A stretch of DNA of 64,000 nucleotides from Metabacillus sp. KUDC1714 (GCF_014217835.1 NZ_CP055263.1:5700083-5764082), one strand, 5' to 3'; positions 9,293-19,629 are shown, counted from the stretch's first letter. Notes: generated by a model from the sequence alone, not told the origin. A program made the numbers and translations.

Positions 9293-9334
9293 CTTGTAAT
9301 GTGGATGTCGATGCGACGTTATCCACATTACAAG
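9293..9334. repeat. 14-bp perfect inverted repeat between serA and the M23 gene
   Basis: CTTGTAATGTGGAT at 9293-9306 is exactly complemented at 9321-9334. The loop contains a second small stem GTCG/CGAC. It lies between the two convergent genes but upstream of the terminator with the clearest T-run. Confidence 0.7.
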
Positions 9335-9353
9335 AAATTCATGCTAAATTAAG

Positions 9354-9400
9354 AAAACTGGAAGGTTTACATTTAGGATTTGTAAAAGTCAGTTTTTTTT
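9354..9400. terminator. Terminator between convergent serA and the M23 peptidase gene
   Basis: AAAACTG...TTTAC pairs imperfectly with GTAAA...CAGTTTT and is followed by an eight-base T-run on the plus strand. A weaker hairpin (AAAGTGG/CCACTTT at 9258-9281) precedes it. Confidence 0.75.
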
Positions 9401-9401
9401 A

Positions 9402-10358
9402 TCATTCGTTTTTACTTATTAATAAAACTTGTTGAGGATGAAGGAGTTCATTGCTTAATCGATTTGCCTTTTTTATGGCTTCAGGATCCATACTAAACTC
9501 TTTGGCAATTGACTGAAGCGTGTCACCAGCTTTCACAACATAGCTTTTTTCATTGTTCAAATAGACTTTAAGCTCTTGTCCCGGGTAAATAACATCAGAG
9601 TCTAACGTATTCCATTCCAGCAGTGATTTAATCGTTACCTTATAGTTTTGTGACAATCCCCATAGGGTGTCACCCTCTCTGACTGTTATCACCTTTTTTT
9701 GCTGATTTTTTTCTTGTTGTTCATTTAAAGACTTATCAATAGAAGTTGAATGAACCTTTGTTTGAACTGACTTCTGTTTTACTTCAGTCGAATCTTGAAC
9801 TTTTTGGATTGACTCTTGATCAATGGTTTTGTGATCGTGTTCTGCATGAACAGTTGAATTTGACAAATCGAATACAAACAGAGGATCTAATGCATGTGAT
9901 TTATCATAAGTCCATTCTCCTTCATGCAATTCAAAATGTAAATGTGTTCCTGTCGATACACCAGTATTACCGATAATGCCTAGAGTTTGCCCTCTTTTAA
10001 CCATATCTCCTTCTTCAACCATTCTCGTACTTAAATGAGCATAAACAGTTTCGTAGCCTTCTGGATGTTCAACAAATACTACATGTCCATATGTATTGGA
10101 GTAATACGATTTTGTTACTTCACCATCAGATACTGAGACAATTTTTTCACCTTCAGGAGCAGCAATGTCAATTCCTTTATGGTTACCATTTCTCGTGCCA
10201 AATGTATCCGTAATTTCCCCATCAACAGGTTGCACCCAGTTATCATCTAACTCATCTATGTATGATTGGGCATTCACTGGCTTACTTCCCATAAAGATCA
10301 TTCCAATAAAAAGTCCAATCATGGTCATCACTATAATATGTCTTACTTTTACTAGCAT
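9402..10358 (-). CDS. Secreted M23 metallo-endopeptidase with two LysM domains
   Basis: An exported cell-wall hydrolase of about 318 residues. It has a signal peptide (about residues 1-31, ending near VNA-QS). The M23 (LytM) domain has zinc ligands in NHKGIDIAAP and the HLHFELH motif. Two C-terminal LysM modules begin at REGDTLWGLS and KAGDTLQSIA. It should cleave peptide cross-bridges while the LysMs bind glycan strands. The open frame begins at 10412, but GGGGGAG just before the ATG at 10358, together with the signal peptide that follows, supports the shorter start. It is a single gene with no partner; its physiological role cannot be told from sequence. Confidence 0.9.
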   Translation of the reverse strand: MLVKVRHIIVMTMIGLFIGMIFMGSKPVNAQSYIDELDDNWVQPVDGEITDTFGTRNGNHKGIDIAAPEGEKIVSVSDGEVTKSYYSNTYGHVVFVEHPEGYETVYAHLSTRMVEEGDMVKRGQTLGIIGNTGVSTGTHLHFELHEGEWTYDKSHALDPLFVFDLSNSTVHAEHDHKTIDQESIQKVQDSTEVKQKSVQTKVHSTSIDKSLNEQQEKNQQKKVITVREGDTLWGLSQNYKVTIKSLLEWNTLDSDVIYPGQELKVYLNNEKSYVVKAGDTLQSIAKEFSMDPEAIKKANRLSNELLHPQQVLLISKNE

Positions 10359-10730
10359 TTTTCTCCCCCTACATTTTTTTGGATTTTTCGTAACGCTCCG
10401 TTTTAAATCCATCGACTAAATAAAATGGTTATTAAGTGAATTTACGAAGGATTTACAATACTTCACCAGCATGTACGAAAAACGCACTTAGTATGCTCAG
10501 GCTTGATGTGAAAGTTTCAAATGATAATATCCTATCCACTTGAATGATTGATCATTCGACACAAATAGCAAGTCTCATTTTGCTACACGGACATTGTATG
10601 TATGCTCGTCTAGAAACAGAACAACTGTAGTATATTGCATTTATTTCCTTAATATACATAAGTTGAACTTTTACTGTAAATAACCCCTATAATTGCTCAG
10701 AACTAAAGATAATTGCTAGTTAAAACAAAA
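10359..10730. other. Intergenic region upstream of the M23 gene
   Basis: About 370 bases with no open frame preceded by a ribosome-binding site. It must hold the promoter of the M23 gene, but I see no strong consensus. A small inverted repeat (GAATGA-TTGA-TCATTC) lies near 10542-10558. Confidence 0.5.
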
Positions 10731-10754
10731 AGAGACCCTAAAAAATGAGTCTCT
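10731..10754 (-). terminator. Terminator of the sigX-rsiX operon
   Basis: On the minus strand AGAGAC pairs with GTCTCT, followed directly by TTTTTG. It sits at the rsiX stop codon. Confidence 0.8.
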
Positions 10755-10756
10755 AA

Positions 10757-11950
10757 CTAATTACCTTCAATTGGATTTGGGGAATAAGGCACTTCTATTG
10801 GCTTAGTAACATCCATGACACCGACCTTATCAATATTGATCCCATTAAACTGAACAGTTTTATAACCAAATTCTTTAGCTGTTAATAAAATAGATTCAAA
10901 CATAATTATCGTTGGTTCACTGTTTTCAAATTCAACACCTTGATTAAATTCGATTTCTAACATGTCACCATTTTCATTTACCTTTATCGTTGTAATGTTA
11001 TTCATTATTGTAGGTTTTAAACTACGCTCTTCTAGCCCTTTCTTCATCGCTTCGAAAGCACTATCAACTGAGTCATATGGATCTGGCGATGGGACAAGAA
11101 GCTTTAGAGTATCCTCGTCAAATTGATATAGGAAATATGCCTTTTTCGTTTCTTTCTTTACAACTAAATCTTTCTTATGACCTGTTTGACCGAATTCAAT
11201 TCCTTCTTTTTCATTTGTATAAAGTTTTGCATTTTTATAATCTAGCCATCTAAAAGTTTCTATAATGGCATTTTGATATAACATATCATGACTAGATGAT
11301 TTTACATTTGGTTCCCCATTATATTCAATGTTAATTTCCTCGGGATTATCTGTTTCCAATATATCTGTTTTACTTAATTCATACGAAATCGGACCAAGTT
11401 CATCTATATAAGTTTCTGGATTTACCTCTTCAATTTGTTCCAACTTTTCCTTCTTCTCATTCGCCTCTAAACTTATAGGTATAATATTTTGTGCTTGTGG
11501 ATCAGTAAAACCAACTGTAATGATCTCTTCTGCATCATGTTCACTGGCCACAAATGTTTCCTTTTTATCCCTTTTTAAATGAGTATTAGCTAGTGTATTT
11601 TGCTCTTGATTACTTCCTTGTTTTGAATTTGCCTCAGCCATTTTATTATCGTTAGCAGAATCATTCTCAATTGTTGCTGTTTCCTCTGATATTTTCGCTG
11701 TTGACATATCCATTGAACTTTCTTTATTTGTTGTGAAATTTTGAAAAATAAATGGAGAGATTAAAGCGAATATCAAAAGCGCTGCAACAGTAGCAACAGC
11801 AGGAGTAATCCAACTTCGTGACTTTTTATTAATCTGCCGTTTATATTGAATGCTTTGAAAGATGTCTTTAGCAGTTTGTTTATCTTTAACAGAGGGCAAC
11901 TGCTTCAAAAGCTGTTCGAGTTGTTCTTCACTCCACTCTTGTCTTTTCAA
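10757..11950 (-). CDS. rsiX: Anti-sigma-X factor RsiX
   Basis: A protein of 397 residues with a cytoplasmic N-terminus (about 1-45), one membrane helix (about 46-70) and a large extracytoplasmic part. That part is low-complexity at first (about 75-150) and then folded. The C-terminal about 130 residues (from PSPDPYDSVDSAFEAMKKG) resemble a GerMN-type domain, a tentative call. It overlaps the 3' end of sigX by 23 bases, so synthesis is coupled. By analogy it holds SigX at the membrane until a cell-envelope signal is received. The pairing with sigX makes the role secure even though anti-sigma sequences diverge quickly. Confidence 0.85.
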   Translation of the reverse strand: MKRQEWSEEQLEQLLKQLPSVKDKQTAKDIFQSIQYKRQINKKSRSWITPAVATVAALLIFALISPFIFQNFTTNKESSMDMSTAKISEETATIENDSANDNKMAEANSKQGSNQEQNTLANTHLKRDKKETFVASEHDAEEIITVGFTDPQAQNIIPISLEANEKKEKLEQIEEVNPETYIDELGPISYELSKTDILETDNPEEINIEYNGEPNVKSSSHDMLYQNAIIETFRWLDYKNAKLYTNEKEGIEFGQTGHKKDLVVKKETKKAYFLYQFDEDTLKLLVPSPDPYDSVDSAFEAMKKGLEERSLKPTIMNNITTIKVNENGDMLEIEFNQGVEFENSEPTIIMFESILLTAKEFGYKTVQFNGINIDKVGVMDVTKPIEVPYSPNPIEGN

Positions 11951-12476
11951 TAGAAAACCCCTCCTTTTCAGATATGCTTATCATTTGCTTTTGCAACTGT
12001 TTTATAGCACGATGCTGCGTTGTTTTTACTTTACTTACCGTCCAACCAAGAGCTTCCGCTGTTTCTGAAATTGATAGTTCTTGTAGATACCGTAAAATAA
12101 GTACAGAACGTTGGTCAATCGAGCATACGTCAAGTGCTTTGTATAACCATTTAACCTGTTCATTTTGCAAGGCAACCTCATCAGGTAACACTTGATCATC
12201 CTTTATCTGCTGTTTATCCCAATCAAATTTTTCTAAAATCCGCATGCGAATTGTTTTTTGTTTGCGAAACCAATCAATGGCAACATGTCTAGCAATTGAA
12301 AATAGCCATGTTTTTTCACTACTTCTTCCTTGGAATGTATCGTAAGCCTTTAAAACTCGAATATACACCTCTTGCACAAGGTCTTCAGCCTGTTCACGGT
12401 TTTTCACCATATAGAATAAAAATTGAAAAAGATCATGATGATATTTTTCATATATTCTCTGAAAGGTATCCTCCAT
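11928..12476 (-). CDS. sigX: ECF RNA polymerase sigma factor SigX
   Basis: A 182-residue ECF sigma factor. Region 2 runs from about residue 10 to 80 with the core/-10 signature DLVQEVYIRVLKAYDTF. Region 4 lies at about 115-170 with a helix-turn-helix (LSISETAEALGWTVSKVKTT). In Bacillus, SigX controls genes for cell-surface charge and lipid composition. It is followed by overlapping rsiX and preceded by a sequence closely matching a SigX-dependent promoter (12502-12527). GGAGGGG before the ATG supports the start. Confidence 0.93.
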   Translation of the reverse strand: MEDTFQRIYEKYHHDLFQFLFYMVKNREQAEDLVQEVYIRVLKAYDTFQGRSSEKTWLFSIARHVAIDWFRKQKTIRMRILEKFDWDKQQIKDDQVLPDEVALQNEQVKWLYKALDVCSIDQRSVLILRYLQELSISETAEALGWTVSKVKTTQHRAIKQLQKQMISISEKEGFSIEKTRVE

Positions 12477-12501
12477 GAATGCCCCTCCATTCTTTTATTT
12501 A

Positions 12502-12527
12502 GTCGTAAATAAATAGGAAAAGTTGCA
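12502..12527 (-). promoter_or_regulatory. SigX-type autoregulatory promoter
   Basis: On the minus strand TGCAAC (12527-12522) followed by TTTT, a 16-base spacer, and CGAC (12505-12502), about 25 bases before the sigX start. ECF promoters of this class have an AAC -35 core, a T-tract and CGAC/CGTC at -10. Confidence 0.75.
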
Positions 12528-12705
12528 TAGATGTAATATGAAATGTATTTGAAACATTTATGTAATATTTGACATCAACTATATTTAACTTTAGCATACA
12601 AACTTGTAATCTCTAAGGTTATTTTAAAAAATTCACAAAAGATTTGGCTTTTGTTACTTCTTATCACTATATAAACCTAAAACAGAGTGTTATATGTAAA
12701 AACAT

Positions 12706-12736
12706 TAAAAAGCGACTCATATTGTATTAGAGTCGC
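12706..12736 (-). terminator. Terminator after the DUF523 gene
   Basis: GCGACTC pairs with GAGTCGC across an 11-base loop and is followed on the minus strand by TTTTTAATG. Confidence 0.85.
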
Positions 12737-12770
12737 AGTGTTATTATTACGCACTTTTCTACATACCTTA

Positions 12771-13223
12771 TCAAAGCTCAGAGAGTTCCTCTTCTGAAAT
12801 TACTTTAATACCTTCCCTCTTTAGCAGCGCTGAAGTAACTCCATCTCCAGCTATTTTTTTGTTTTGAAAACTACCATCATAAATCATTTTTGATCCACAT
12901 GAGGGGCTATATTCCTTTAGTACAACACAAGATACCTTGTTCAAGTTTACTAGTTCCAATGTACGAAGGGCACCATTAATATAAAGTTCTGTTACATCTT
13001 TACCTGATTTTTCAATAACCTTTGCACGACCTTCTAAAACATCATTTCCATATCCACCAATAATTTCAGCTGGCTCTCTTGGCGTTAAAAAGCCTCCTAA
13101 TAACTCTGGGCAAACCAACATCGCTTTTTTATCATCAACTAATTCTTGAATTTCCCCATTTAAACTAGCTGTTCCATTATAACGGCATTTAACCCCTGCT
13201 AAGCAGGAACTAACGAGAATCAT
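12771..13223 (-). CDS. DUF523 family protein
   Basis: A protein of about 150 residues with the DUF523 cysteine signatures: VSSCLAGVKCRYNG at the N-terminus, VCPELLGG near residue 40, and EYSPSCGS near 100. The conserved cysteines suggest metal or Fe-S binding; no reaction is established. The open frame extends to 13304 inside the upstream gene, but AAGGAG seven bases before the ATG at 13223 and the family's usual N-terminus fix the start. It lies 16 bases after the adenosyltransferase gene, so the two are probably co-transcribed. Confidence 0.85.
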   Translation of the reverse strand: MILVSSCLAGVKCRYNGTASLNGEIQELVDDKKAMLVCPELLGGFLTPREPAEIIGGYGNDVLEGRAKVIEKSGKDVTELYINGALRTLELVNLNKVSCVVLKEYSPSCGSKMIYDGSFQNKKIAGDGVTSALLKREGIKVISEEELSEL

Positions 13224-13239
13224 CGAAAGGCTCCTTATA

Positions 13240-13821
13240 CTAATTGTCTTTTTTTGAAGGCTTGCTCTTAAATACAAGTGCACTTCTTTCGTATTCAACA
13301 TCACTAATTCCTAAGCGAAAATTAATCACTCTTGCAATCGCAAAAAAGTAATCTGACAAACGATTTAAGTATTTTAAGACAATATCATTTATCTCCATTT
13401 CTTTTTGAAGTGTTACTGTACATCTTTCAGCACGGCGAGTAACAGTTCTTGCAAGGTGGATTACAGCAGCTGCCGGGCTGCCTCCAGGTAAAATAAACCG
13501 CTCTAATTCAGGGGCTTCTTTCACATAATGGTCAATTCTTTCTTCCAAAAAAGAAACCATTTCAGCGGTTGTTTTATATGGATATTTTTCTTTTACAACT
13601 GCTAAATCGCCCCCACAATCGAATAACTCATGTTGAATTTTTTCTAGCTCTTTGTAAATATCATCGAACAATGAGTCTGTAAGTAATGTCATTGCCTGTC
13701 CTACAAAGGAATTGGCCTCATCAATCGTTCCATATGCTTCTACACGTAAATCGTCTTTATCCACTCTTGCACCAATAAGGCTGGTTTTTCCGTTATCACC
13801 TGTTCTAGTATATAAATTCAA
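13240..13821 (-). CDS. ATP:cob(I)alamin adenosyltransferase (PduO/MMAB type)
   Basis: It transfers the adenosyl group of ATP to cob(I)alamin to make adenosylcobalamin. The 193-residue protein has the N-terminal ATP-binding signature LYTRTGDNGKTSL (residues 3-15), the DLRVEAYGTIDEANS block, and the RTVTRRAER segment near residue 126 that carries the catalytic arginine. Translation starts with TTG at 13821, with GGAG about 11 bases upstream. It is in an operon with the DUF523 gene. It would supply the cofactor for B12 enzymes, and conceivably for the CarH-like regulator at the left edge. Confidence 0.93.
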   Translation of the reverse strand: MNLYTRTGDNGKTSLIGARVDKDDLRVEAYGTIDEANSFVGQAMTLLTDSLFDDIYKELEKIQHELFDCGGDLAVVKEKYPYKTTAEMVSFLEERIDHYVKEAPELERFILPGGSPAAAVIHLARTVTRRAERCTVTLQKEMEINDIVLKYLNRLSDYFFAIARVINFRLGISDVEYERSALVFKSKPSKKDN

Positions 13822-13947
13822 CTTTTTTCACACTCCAATCTTCTTTCCTAGCTCAATATATATATCGTTTTTCCATTATGTATACAATTCGACTTACTAT
13901 TTCAATTCACCTTTTATAGATGAATTAAAAATACGTTTGATATAAAA

Positions 13948-13977
13948 AAATAGCCTATTCCTACGAATAGGCTATTT
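13948..13977 (-). terminator. Terminator between resE and the adenosyltransferase gene
   Basis: Thirteen-base perfect stem AAATAGCCTATTC with loop CTAC, followed on the minus strand by a T-run. It is placed about 70 bases after the resE stop. Confidence 0.88.
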
Positions 13978-14046
13978 AATGAAAAAGTTTGTCACACAAT
14001 TTACGCATGCAAATTGTTTCTTATGAAACAAGATTGTTCGTCATTT

Positions 14047-15846
14047 TCAATCAGAATCTAGCTTTTTTCGTGGTAAAAAGATACTAAATGTCGTACCTTC
14101 TCCTATTTTACTATGAACTTGGATTTTCCCTTGATGTGCTTCCACAATATTCTTCGCAATAGCTAACCCAAGACCTGTTCCAGCTCTTCCTCTAGTTCTA
14201 GCTTTATCAGCTTTATAGAATCGTTCGAAGACAAACGGGAGATCTTCTTCAGGGATTCCACTACCTGAATCTTGAACTTTTAGTGAAATTCCATTTTCAT
14301 TATTTGAAACAACGATAGAAACAGTGCCATTTTCAGAGGTGTGCCTTATGGCATTATCAATTAAATTTGTTAACACCTGCTCAATCTTGTCTGCGTCTAA
14401 TACATAAATTGTTTCATCTAAATCAATATCTGCTTTTAAAGATATTATTTTCTCTTTTGCAAGGCCTTGAAACTTACGATTTATTTTATCGATAAAATTC
14501 GGTACAGAAATCTCCTCAAGATTTAGGGAGATATGCCCAGCTTCCATTCTAGCTAAATCTAATAAATCATTAACTAAACGACCCATTCGCAGAGATTCAT
14601 CATGAATAACTTGTGCAATCTCTTTCTTCTCATCATCAGTGCTAGCAATATCATCAACGATTGCTTCACTATATCCTTGAAGCATTGATATTGGTGTTCG
14701 TAATTCATGACTCACATTCGCAATAAAGTCCTTACGGAGCTTGTCTAATCGACGTTCCTCTGTCATGTCTCTAAGCACTGCAACTGCTCCTCGAACATAG
14801 GATTGATTATATAATGGACTCATTAATATAACCCAGCTTCTTCCTTGAAGCGATATTTCTAGAACCTGTTCCTTTTCTGTATTAACTACAAGATGAAACA
14901 AATCATTTGCCTCTGGAGGAAGTTCTTCACTAGTTTGAATATTCATTCCTTGCTCATAATACCACGCCTGCAAGAATCGCTCTGCAGGGGGATTTGTGAC
15001 TAATATTGTTCCGTTTATATTTAATGTAATAACTCCATCTGCCATACTACTTAATATATTTGATAAATGCTCCTTTTCTTGATTAAGTGCATTTATATGG
15101 AATTTTAATTGCCGCCCCATTTGATTAAAGGCAATACCAAGCTCTCCTATTTCATCATTAGACATTATTGGCACCTTCATATCAAACTTTCCTCTTGCAA
15201 GGTTTTGAGCAACCTCTTTCATTTTCCTTAAAGGATAGGTAATTCTCGTAGATAAAAAGAAAGCGAAAATTGTTGTTAAGATTATAGCGATACCCGCAGC
15301 TAAAATAATATATTTTGTTGTATATTTAGTAGTTTCGTGAACAGCTAACAGCGATTGCGAGATAAAAACAGCACCGTTATCATGTTCAGAAATTTTATAA
15401 GGTACGCCAACAATTAAGATTTCATCTTCACCGTTTGCTAATGGATTATTTGGATTAACTAGATTAGTTCGTTTGCTTATATTCTGGTCCTTAGTTAATA
15501 CAGCAGCGAGATCTGGATCTTTTTCAATATCAGCAAATTCTAGAGCAGGTATTTCTTTATCTAGATTAGGTGAATTCCAATAGGTATCCCCGTCTTTTAT
15601 AATCAGAATATGAGTTAATTCATCAGTTAATTCCCATGTAATTGATCTTGCAAGTTGTTGATCCTCATGACTTTCCATGATTGCAGATACTTTATTTGCA
15701 AGCTGAGCTAGTTCTTCTTCAGCCTCAGCAACATGATAATTTTCAATAAACTCGAGCATTAAAATTGTTAGAACAAATAAGACAAAGCAAACGAGTAATA
15801 AAATCGTTCCCCATAGCTTTCCTACAACACTTCTCCAAAGTATCAT
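14047..15846 (-). CDS. resE: Sensor histidine kinase ResE
   Basis: A membrane kinase of 599 residues: first membrane helix (about 10-31), extracytoplasmic sensor, second helix (about 177-198), HAMP (about 200-250), a PAS-like region (about 260-355), HisKA with [12 protein letters not shown] (His near 377), and a HATPase domain with N box [17 protein letters not shown] and GTGLGLAI. In Bacillus, ResE phosphorylates ResD under oxygen limitation or nitric oxide. Its start overlaps the resD stop by four bases. Position downstream of resABC supports Res over other PhoR-like kinases. Confidence 0.94.
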   Translation of the reverse strand: MILWRSVVGKLWGTILLLVCFVLFVLTILMLEFIENYHVAEAEEELAQLANKVSAIMESHEDQQLARSITWELTDELTHILIIKDGDTYWNSPNLDKEIPALEFADIEKDPDLAAVLTKDQNISKRTNLVNPNNPLANGEDEILIVGVPYKISEHDNGAVFISQSLLAVHETTKYTTKYIILAAGIAIILTTIFAFFLSTRITYPLRKMKEVAQNLARGKFDMKVPIMSNDEIGELGIAFNQMGRQLKFHINALNQEKEHLSNILSSMADGVITLNINGTILVTNPPAERFLQAWYYEQGMNIQTSEELPPEANDLFHLVVNTEKEQVLEISLQGRSWVILMSPLYNQSYVRGAVAVLRDMTEERRLDKLRKDFIANVSHELRTPISMLQGYSEAIVDDIASTDDEKKEIAQVIHDESLRMGRLVNDLLDLARMEAGHISLNLEEISVPNFIDKINRKFQGLAKEKIISLKADIDLDETIYVLDADKIEQVLTNLIDNAIRHTSENGTVSIVVSNNENGISLKVQDSGSGIPEEDLPFVFERFYKADKARTRGRAGTGLGLAIAKNIVEAHQGKIQVHSKIGEGTTFSIFLPRKKLDSD

Positions 15847-16565
15847 GCATTATTAACCTCAAATTTGTAGCCAACTCCCCAAACCGTTACAATCATTTTT
15901 GCAGCTTCAGGTGACACTTTGCTTAACTTTTCACGAAGACGTTTAACATGTGTATCAACTGTACGTAAGTCTCCGAAAAATTCATACTGCCATACTTCTT
16001 TTAAAAGCTTTTCACGGTCATACACTTTATCAGGTGTTTTAGCTAGAAAATATAATAGTTCATATTCCTTAGGGGTTAAACTCACCTCAGTTCCATCAGC
16101 GGTTACACGATGTGCATCATGATCAATAGAAAGATGTGGAAAAACGATAACATTTTTCGCTTTTGTATCCGTTTTTAAGTAAGAGGTCTGTGATGATCTT
16201 CTTAGCAAAGCCTTAACACGTAAAACAACCTCTCTTGGACTAAATGGTTTCACGATATAATCATCTGTTCCAACCTCAAAGCCTTGAACTCGATTCGCTT
16301 CTTCCCCTTTTGCTGTAAGCATGATTATCGGGGTTGCTTTTTTTTCTCGAAGTTGTTTACAAACTTCTATTCCGTCAATACCAGGCATCATTATATCTAA
16401 CATAATAAGGTCATATTCGTTATTTAATCCCAGCTCTAATGCCTCATCACCATTTTCAGCTTCTTCAATTACATAATTTTCTCTTTCTAAATACATGCGT
16501 ATAAGTCGACGGATTCGATCTTCATCATCAACAACTAGAATTCTTGCACTTTGATTATCTTCCAT
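15843..16565 (-). CDS. resD: Response regulator ResD
   Basis: An OmpR-family regulator of 240 residues. The receiver domain has the acidic pocket DDED (13-16), phosphoacceptor D57 in LDIMMPG and K in IVKPFSPRE. The C-terminal winged helix starts near 135 ([15 protein letters not shown]) and ends [10 protein letters not shown]. It activates genes for respiration and anaerobic metabolism. A GGAGGG site precedes the ATG. The terminator at 16601-16631 separates it from resC, so resDE probably has its own promoter besides read-through from resABC. Confidence 0.95.
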   Translation of the reverse strand: MEDNQSARILVVDDEDRIRRLIRMYLERENYVIEEAENGDEALELGLNNEYDLIMLDIMMPGIDGIEVCKQLREKKATPIIMLTAKGEEANRVQGFEVGTDDYIVKPFSPREVVLRVKALLRRSSQTSYLKTDTKAKNVIVFPHLSIDHDAHRVTADGTEVSLTPKEYELLYFLAKTPDKVYDREKLLKEVWQYEFFGDLRTVDTHVKRLREKLSKVSPEAAKMIVTVWGVGYKFEVNNA

Positions 16566-16600
16566 TTGGAGCCCTCCCTAGTATGTAGTACGTATAATGA

Positions 16601-16631
16601 AAAGCCTTCACTGCATTGGAGTGAAGGCTTT
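16601..16631 (-). terminator. Hairpin between resC and resD
   Basis: Twelve-base stem AAAGCCTTCACT with a 7-base loop and exact complement. Only a short T-rich stretch follows on the minus strand, so it may be an attenuating rather than full terminator. Confidence 0.7.
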
Positions 16632-16712
16632 GATAGCAGCGTTGCAATTATTTTTATGCTACTTAGCACATTTAATTGACGATCTTACTATTATTTTAGG
16701 ATTTCCTTTTCT

Positions 16713-17888
16713 TTATGCATAAGAATGCAAGCCTGCGATAACTAAATTAACAAAAATCAAATTAAACATAATGATTGCGAATCCTATAACTGCAAGCCAT
16801 GCTGACTTCTCTCCATGCCAGCCTTTTGAGAGACGGAGATGTAAGTATGCAGCATAAAATAACCAAGTAATTAGTGCCCATACCTCTTTCGGGTCCCAAC
16901 CCCAAAATCGGGTCCATGCGATTTGTGCCCAAATCATTGCAAAGATCAATGCACCTAGTGTAAATACAGGAAAACCAATTGTAACCGAACGATAGCCAAT
17001 TTCATCGACGAGATCAAGATTAATATTTTTCGTAAATGGTTGAAGCAAAGCTGAGATTCGTTTACGAAATAATAGCCTAAATAAACCATATAAAAGGGTA
17101 CCTACAATTGTTGACCAAATAACAGTATTTACCTTGTTTGCAGAAAAAAGTGCTGGAAGCTCAACTAAAGGTGCAAATTTTCCTTCTGTCACCAATTCTC
17201 CTTCATGTGGACCTACTAAAGCCGGTAAATTAAATGTCATTACAGCTTCTTGATCATTTTTATCAATCCAATTAAATTCTGCTTCATATCCCAGTCCCTT
17301 AAATGTTGACGTAACAACGATAAACCCTATAGTTATAACTAGAATATACATGACAAATTCTAACCATCGCGTTTTACTCGTTGATTTTGTTTGATCAACA
17401 ACAGTGACAAGGTGTATAATCCCTGCGATCGCACTGATTGCTAGAATTGCTTGACCTAATGCAGCTGTTGTTACGTGAATGTATAACCAGTGACTTTGTA
17501 ATGATGGAATAAGTGGACTAATATCTGATGGAAACATGCTTCCATATGCAATAATTAAAATAACAATAGGTAAAGTAAACAGACCTAATACTGCAACTTT
17601 GTATATGAAAAATAGGATTATGAAAGCGAGGACAAGCATCATACCAAACGCTGTTGTAAACTCAAAGAGATTACTAACCGGCGCATGTCCAGATGCTATC
17701 CATCTTGTAATAAAATAGACTAATTGTGAAGCAAAACCTAAAATGGTTGTCCCTACTGCCAGTATAGTCCACTTACTCATTTTATCTAACTTGCTTCGTT
17801 TATCTCGGATTGAGCCACCAAATAGAAAGATGGCCACTAAATACAAAATAAACGCAATTTCTAAAAATGTACTACTTAATGATGCCAC
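16713..17888 (-). CDS. resC: Cytochrome c biogenesis protein ResC (CcsA family)
   Basis: A polytopic protein of 391 residues with about eight membrane helices and the tryptophan-rich haem-handling motif [15 protein letters not shown] near residues 330-345, diagnostic of CcsA/CcmC proteins. With ResB it exports haem and attaches it to apocytochrome c outside the membrane (System II). It begins with GTG at 17888 after AAAGGAGGGG. Ninety bases separate it from resB, and that gap contains a stretch resembling a degraded copy of the dispersed repeat described elsewhere in this window. Confidence 0.94.
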   Translation of the reverse strand: MASLSSTFLEIAFILYLVAIFLFGGSIRDKRSKLDKMSKWTILAVGTTILGFASQLVYFITRWIASGHAPVSNLFEFTTAFGMMLVLAFIILFFIYKVAVLGLFTLPIVILIIAYGSMFPSDISPLIPSLQSHWLYIHVTTAALGQAILAISAIAGIIHLVTVVDQTKSTSKTRWLEFVMYILVITIGFIVVTSTFKGLGYEAEFNWIDKNDQEAVMTFNLPALVGPHEGELVTEGKFAPLVELPALFSANKVNTVIWSTIVGTLLYGLFRLLFRKRISALLQPFTKNINLDLVDEIGYRSVTIGFPVFTLGALIFAMIWAQIAWTRFWGWDPKEVWALITWLFYAAYLHLRLSKGWHGEKSAWLAVIGFAIIMFNLIFVNLVIAGLHSYA

Positions 17889-17978
17889 GTTTTCCCCTCC
17901 TTTTAGAAATGTGTATGTGCCATGACAGCCTCATAGGACAAGCATTGGAGCTAGTACAGAAAGCTAAGTCCAGAAGTT

Positions 17979-19613
17979 CTATTCATTAGTAATTATTTTT
18001 TTCATTTGATCTTTAGGGATTGTCAAAGAAGTACCATCTAAAATCAGTTTCAATTCCTGTGACAAACCGTACCAATTTTTATTTGTGTGACCAGCAATTA
18101 ATAATTCATCATCACTACGTCTGATCCAAATTCGACGATGATTCCAATACATACCTTGAATAACACCAATCATAAAAATTGCCCCACCTAATGCTAAAAA
18201 CCAAAGTGTTAAATCTTTTCTGACAGTTAATGCTGTTAAATTCTTTGTTTCAACACCTTGAAATTTCATCTTGTATTGATTATCTCCTGATGGCTCTATC
18301 GTCTGTTGAATCGCAACAAAACTTGTCTCGCCTTTAGGAGTTTCAGGTGTAATCATTTTGAAAACAAAAGCAGGATTATTTGGTATCCTTGTTTTTGTTG
18401 ATGGAACACCTTCCTCATTAAAGAAAAAGTCTGGAAGATAAGTTGAAATTTCAACTTTATATCCATTTCCTAAATCGTAATTTGATTGAGGATCTAGAAG
18501 ATCTACTGTAATTTCTCCAAAACTCTTTTCTGTTTCTTTATCTATTAAACTAAATGTCATTTTATTTAATTCATCTAGCTTATAATCTACTTGATAAAGT
18601 GAAAAAGAATTAAATTTAAGTGGTTCATTGACACGAATTTCTTCTTGCTTCACCTCTTCAAGATTAGGCTCTGCACCATGGACAATTTCACCTTTTCTTT
18701 CATATAAAACAACATTCGATTGGAAATTCTTAACAACACTTCCGTCTCCAACACGGGTAATTGCATCCGCGAAGACCTCATTTTCTTTGTCTTTCTCGTA
18801 AACTTCCATTATAAATTCTTTATTTTCTAGGTAGTATTTCCCTTCTGTTCCTGGTATGACTGCTGTCTCTCCTTCTCTAACCCAAAGCACTTCATCAACA
18901 TACATTCCAGGTATAAAGCGAAGCATTGCCCCAAATAAGAATAATATTAATCCACAATGATTGACATAAGGACCCCATCTTGAAAAACGACCTTTTTCTG
19001 CTAATAAGTTTCCATTTTCTTCTCTAACATTGTAACGGCGAGATGTTAATCGTTCTTTAATGGTTTCAAGGTTTGTTTCATCAGTTTTAGTAGCACTAAA
19101 CAACCTCTGGCGCTTCATAAACGATGCATGTCTAGTAACACCTTGCTTTTTCAATGCTCGATATAATGGTACAAAACGATCTAAGCTTGCAATAACGAGT
19201 GAAATACCTAATGATGCAACTAAGATCATATACCACCATGAACCATATAAATTATGGAAACCTAAGTCATAATACAACTGACCTAGAACTCCATATTCAT
19301 CTTTATAGAACTCACTTGCGGTCATTGTCGGAGGTATATACATTTCCTGTGGAAAAACTGTTCCTAGTGCAGAAGCAATTAAGAGCAATACAATGATCCA
19401 TATTCCAACTTTAACAGATGAAAAGAAATTCCATATTTTATCTATAAATGTCTTTTTATAAGTTTGAGAACGTCTTGCAGATCCTTCATATTTCATATCC
19501 AATAGATGTTTAGGTTCTTTTTGCTCTTTATCACCTATCGGATTCCCACATGATTCACATATATGTGTTCCCTGCGGATTTGCATGACTACATTCACATT
19601 GTACCTTATTCAT
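17979..19613 (-). CDS. resB: Cytochrome c biogenesis protein ResB (Ccs1 family)
   Basis: A protein of 544 residues. The N-terminal zinc-ribbon-like segment CECSHANPQGTHICESCG is followed by three membrane helices (about 75-95, 127-147, 215-235), a large extracytoplasmic domain and a final helix near 480. It is the partner of ResC in System II haem ligation. It lies 17 bases after resA in the resABC operon. The zinc-ribbon-like N-terminus is common in Bacillus versions. Confidence 0.94.
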   Translation of the reverse strand: MNKVQCECSHANPQGTHICESCGNPIGDKEQKEPKHLLDMKYEGSARRSQTYKKTFIDKIWNFFSSVKVGIWIIVLLLIASALGTVFPQEMYIPPTMTASEFYKDEYGVLGQLYYDLGFHNLYGSWWYMILVASLGISLVIASLDRFVPLYRALKKQGVTRHASFMKRQRLFSATKTDETNLETIKERLTSRRYNVREENGNLLAEKGRFSRWGPYVNHCGLILFLFGAMLRFIPGMYVDEVLWVREGETAVIPGTEGKYYLENKEFIMEVYEKDKENEVFADAITRVGDGSVVKNFQSNVVLYERKGEIVHGAEPNLEEVKQEEIRVNEPLKFNSFSLYQVDYKLDELNKMTFSLIDKETEKSFGEITVDLLDPQSNYDLGNGYKVEISTYLPDFFFNEEGVPSTKTRIPNNPAFVFKMITPETPKGETSFVAIQQTIEPSGDNQYKMKFQGVETKNLTALTVRKDLTLWFLALGGAIFMIGVIQGMYWNHRRIWIRRSDDELLIAGHTNKNWYGLSQELKLILDGTSLTIPKDQMKKIITNE

Positions 19614-19629
19614 GCTGAAAACTCCCCAT

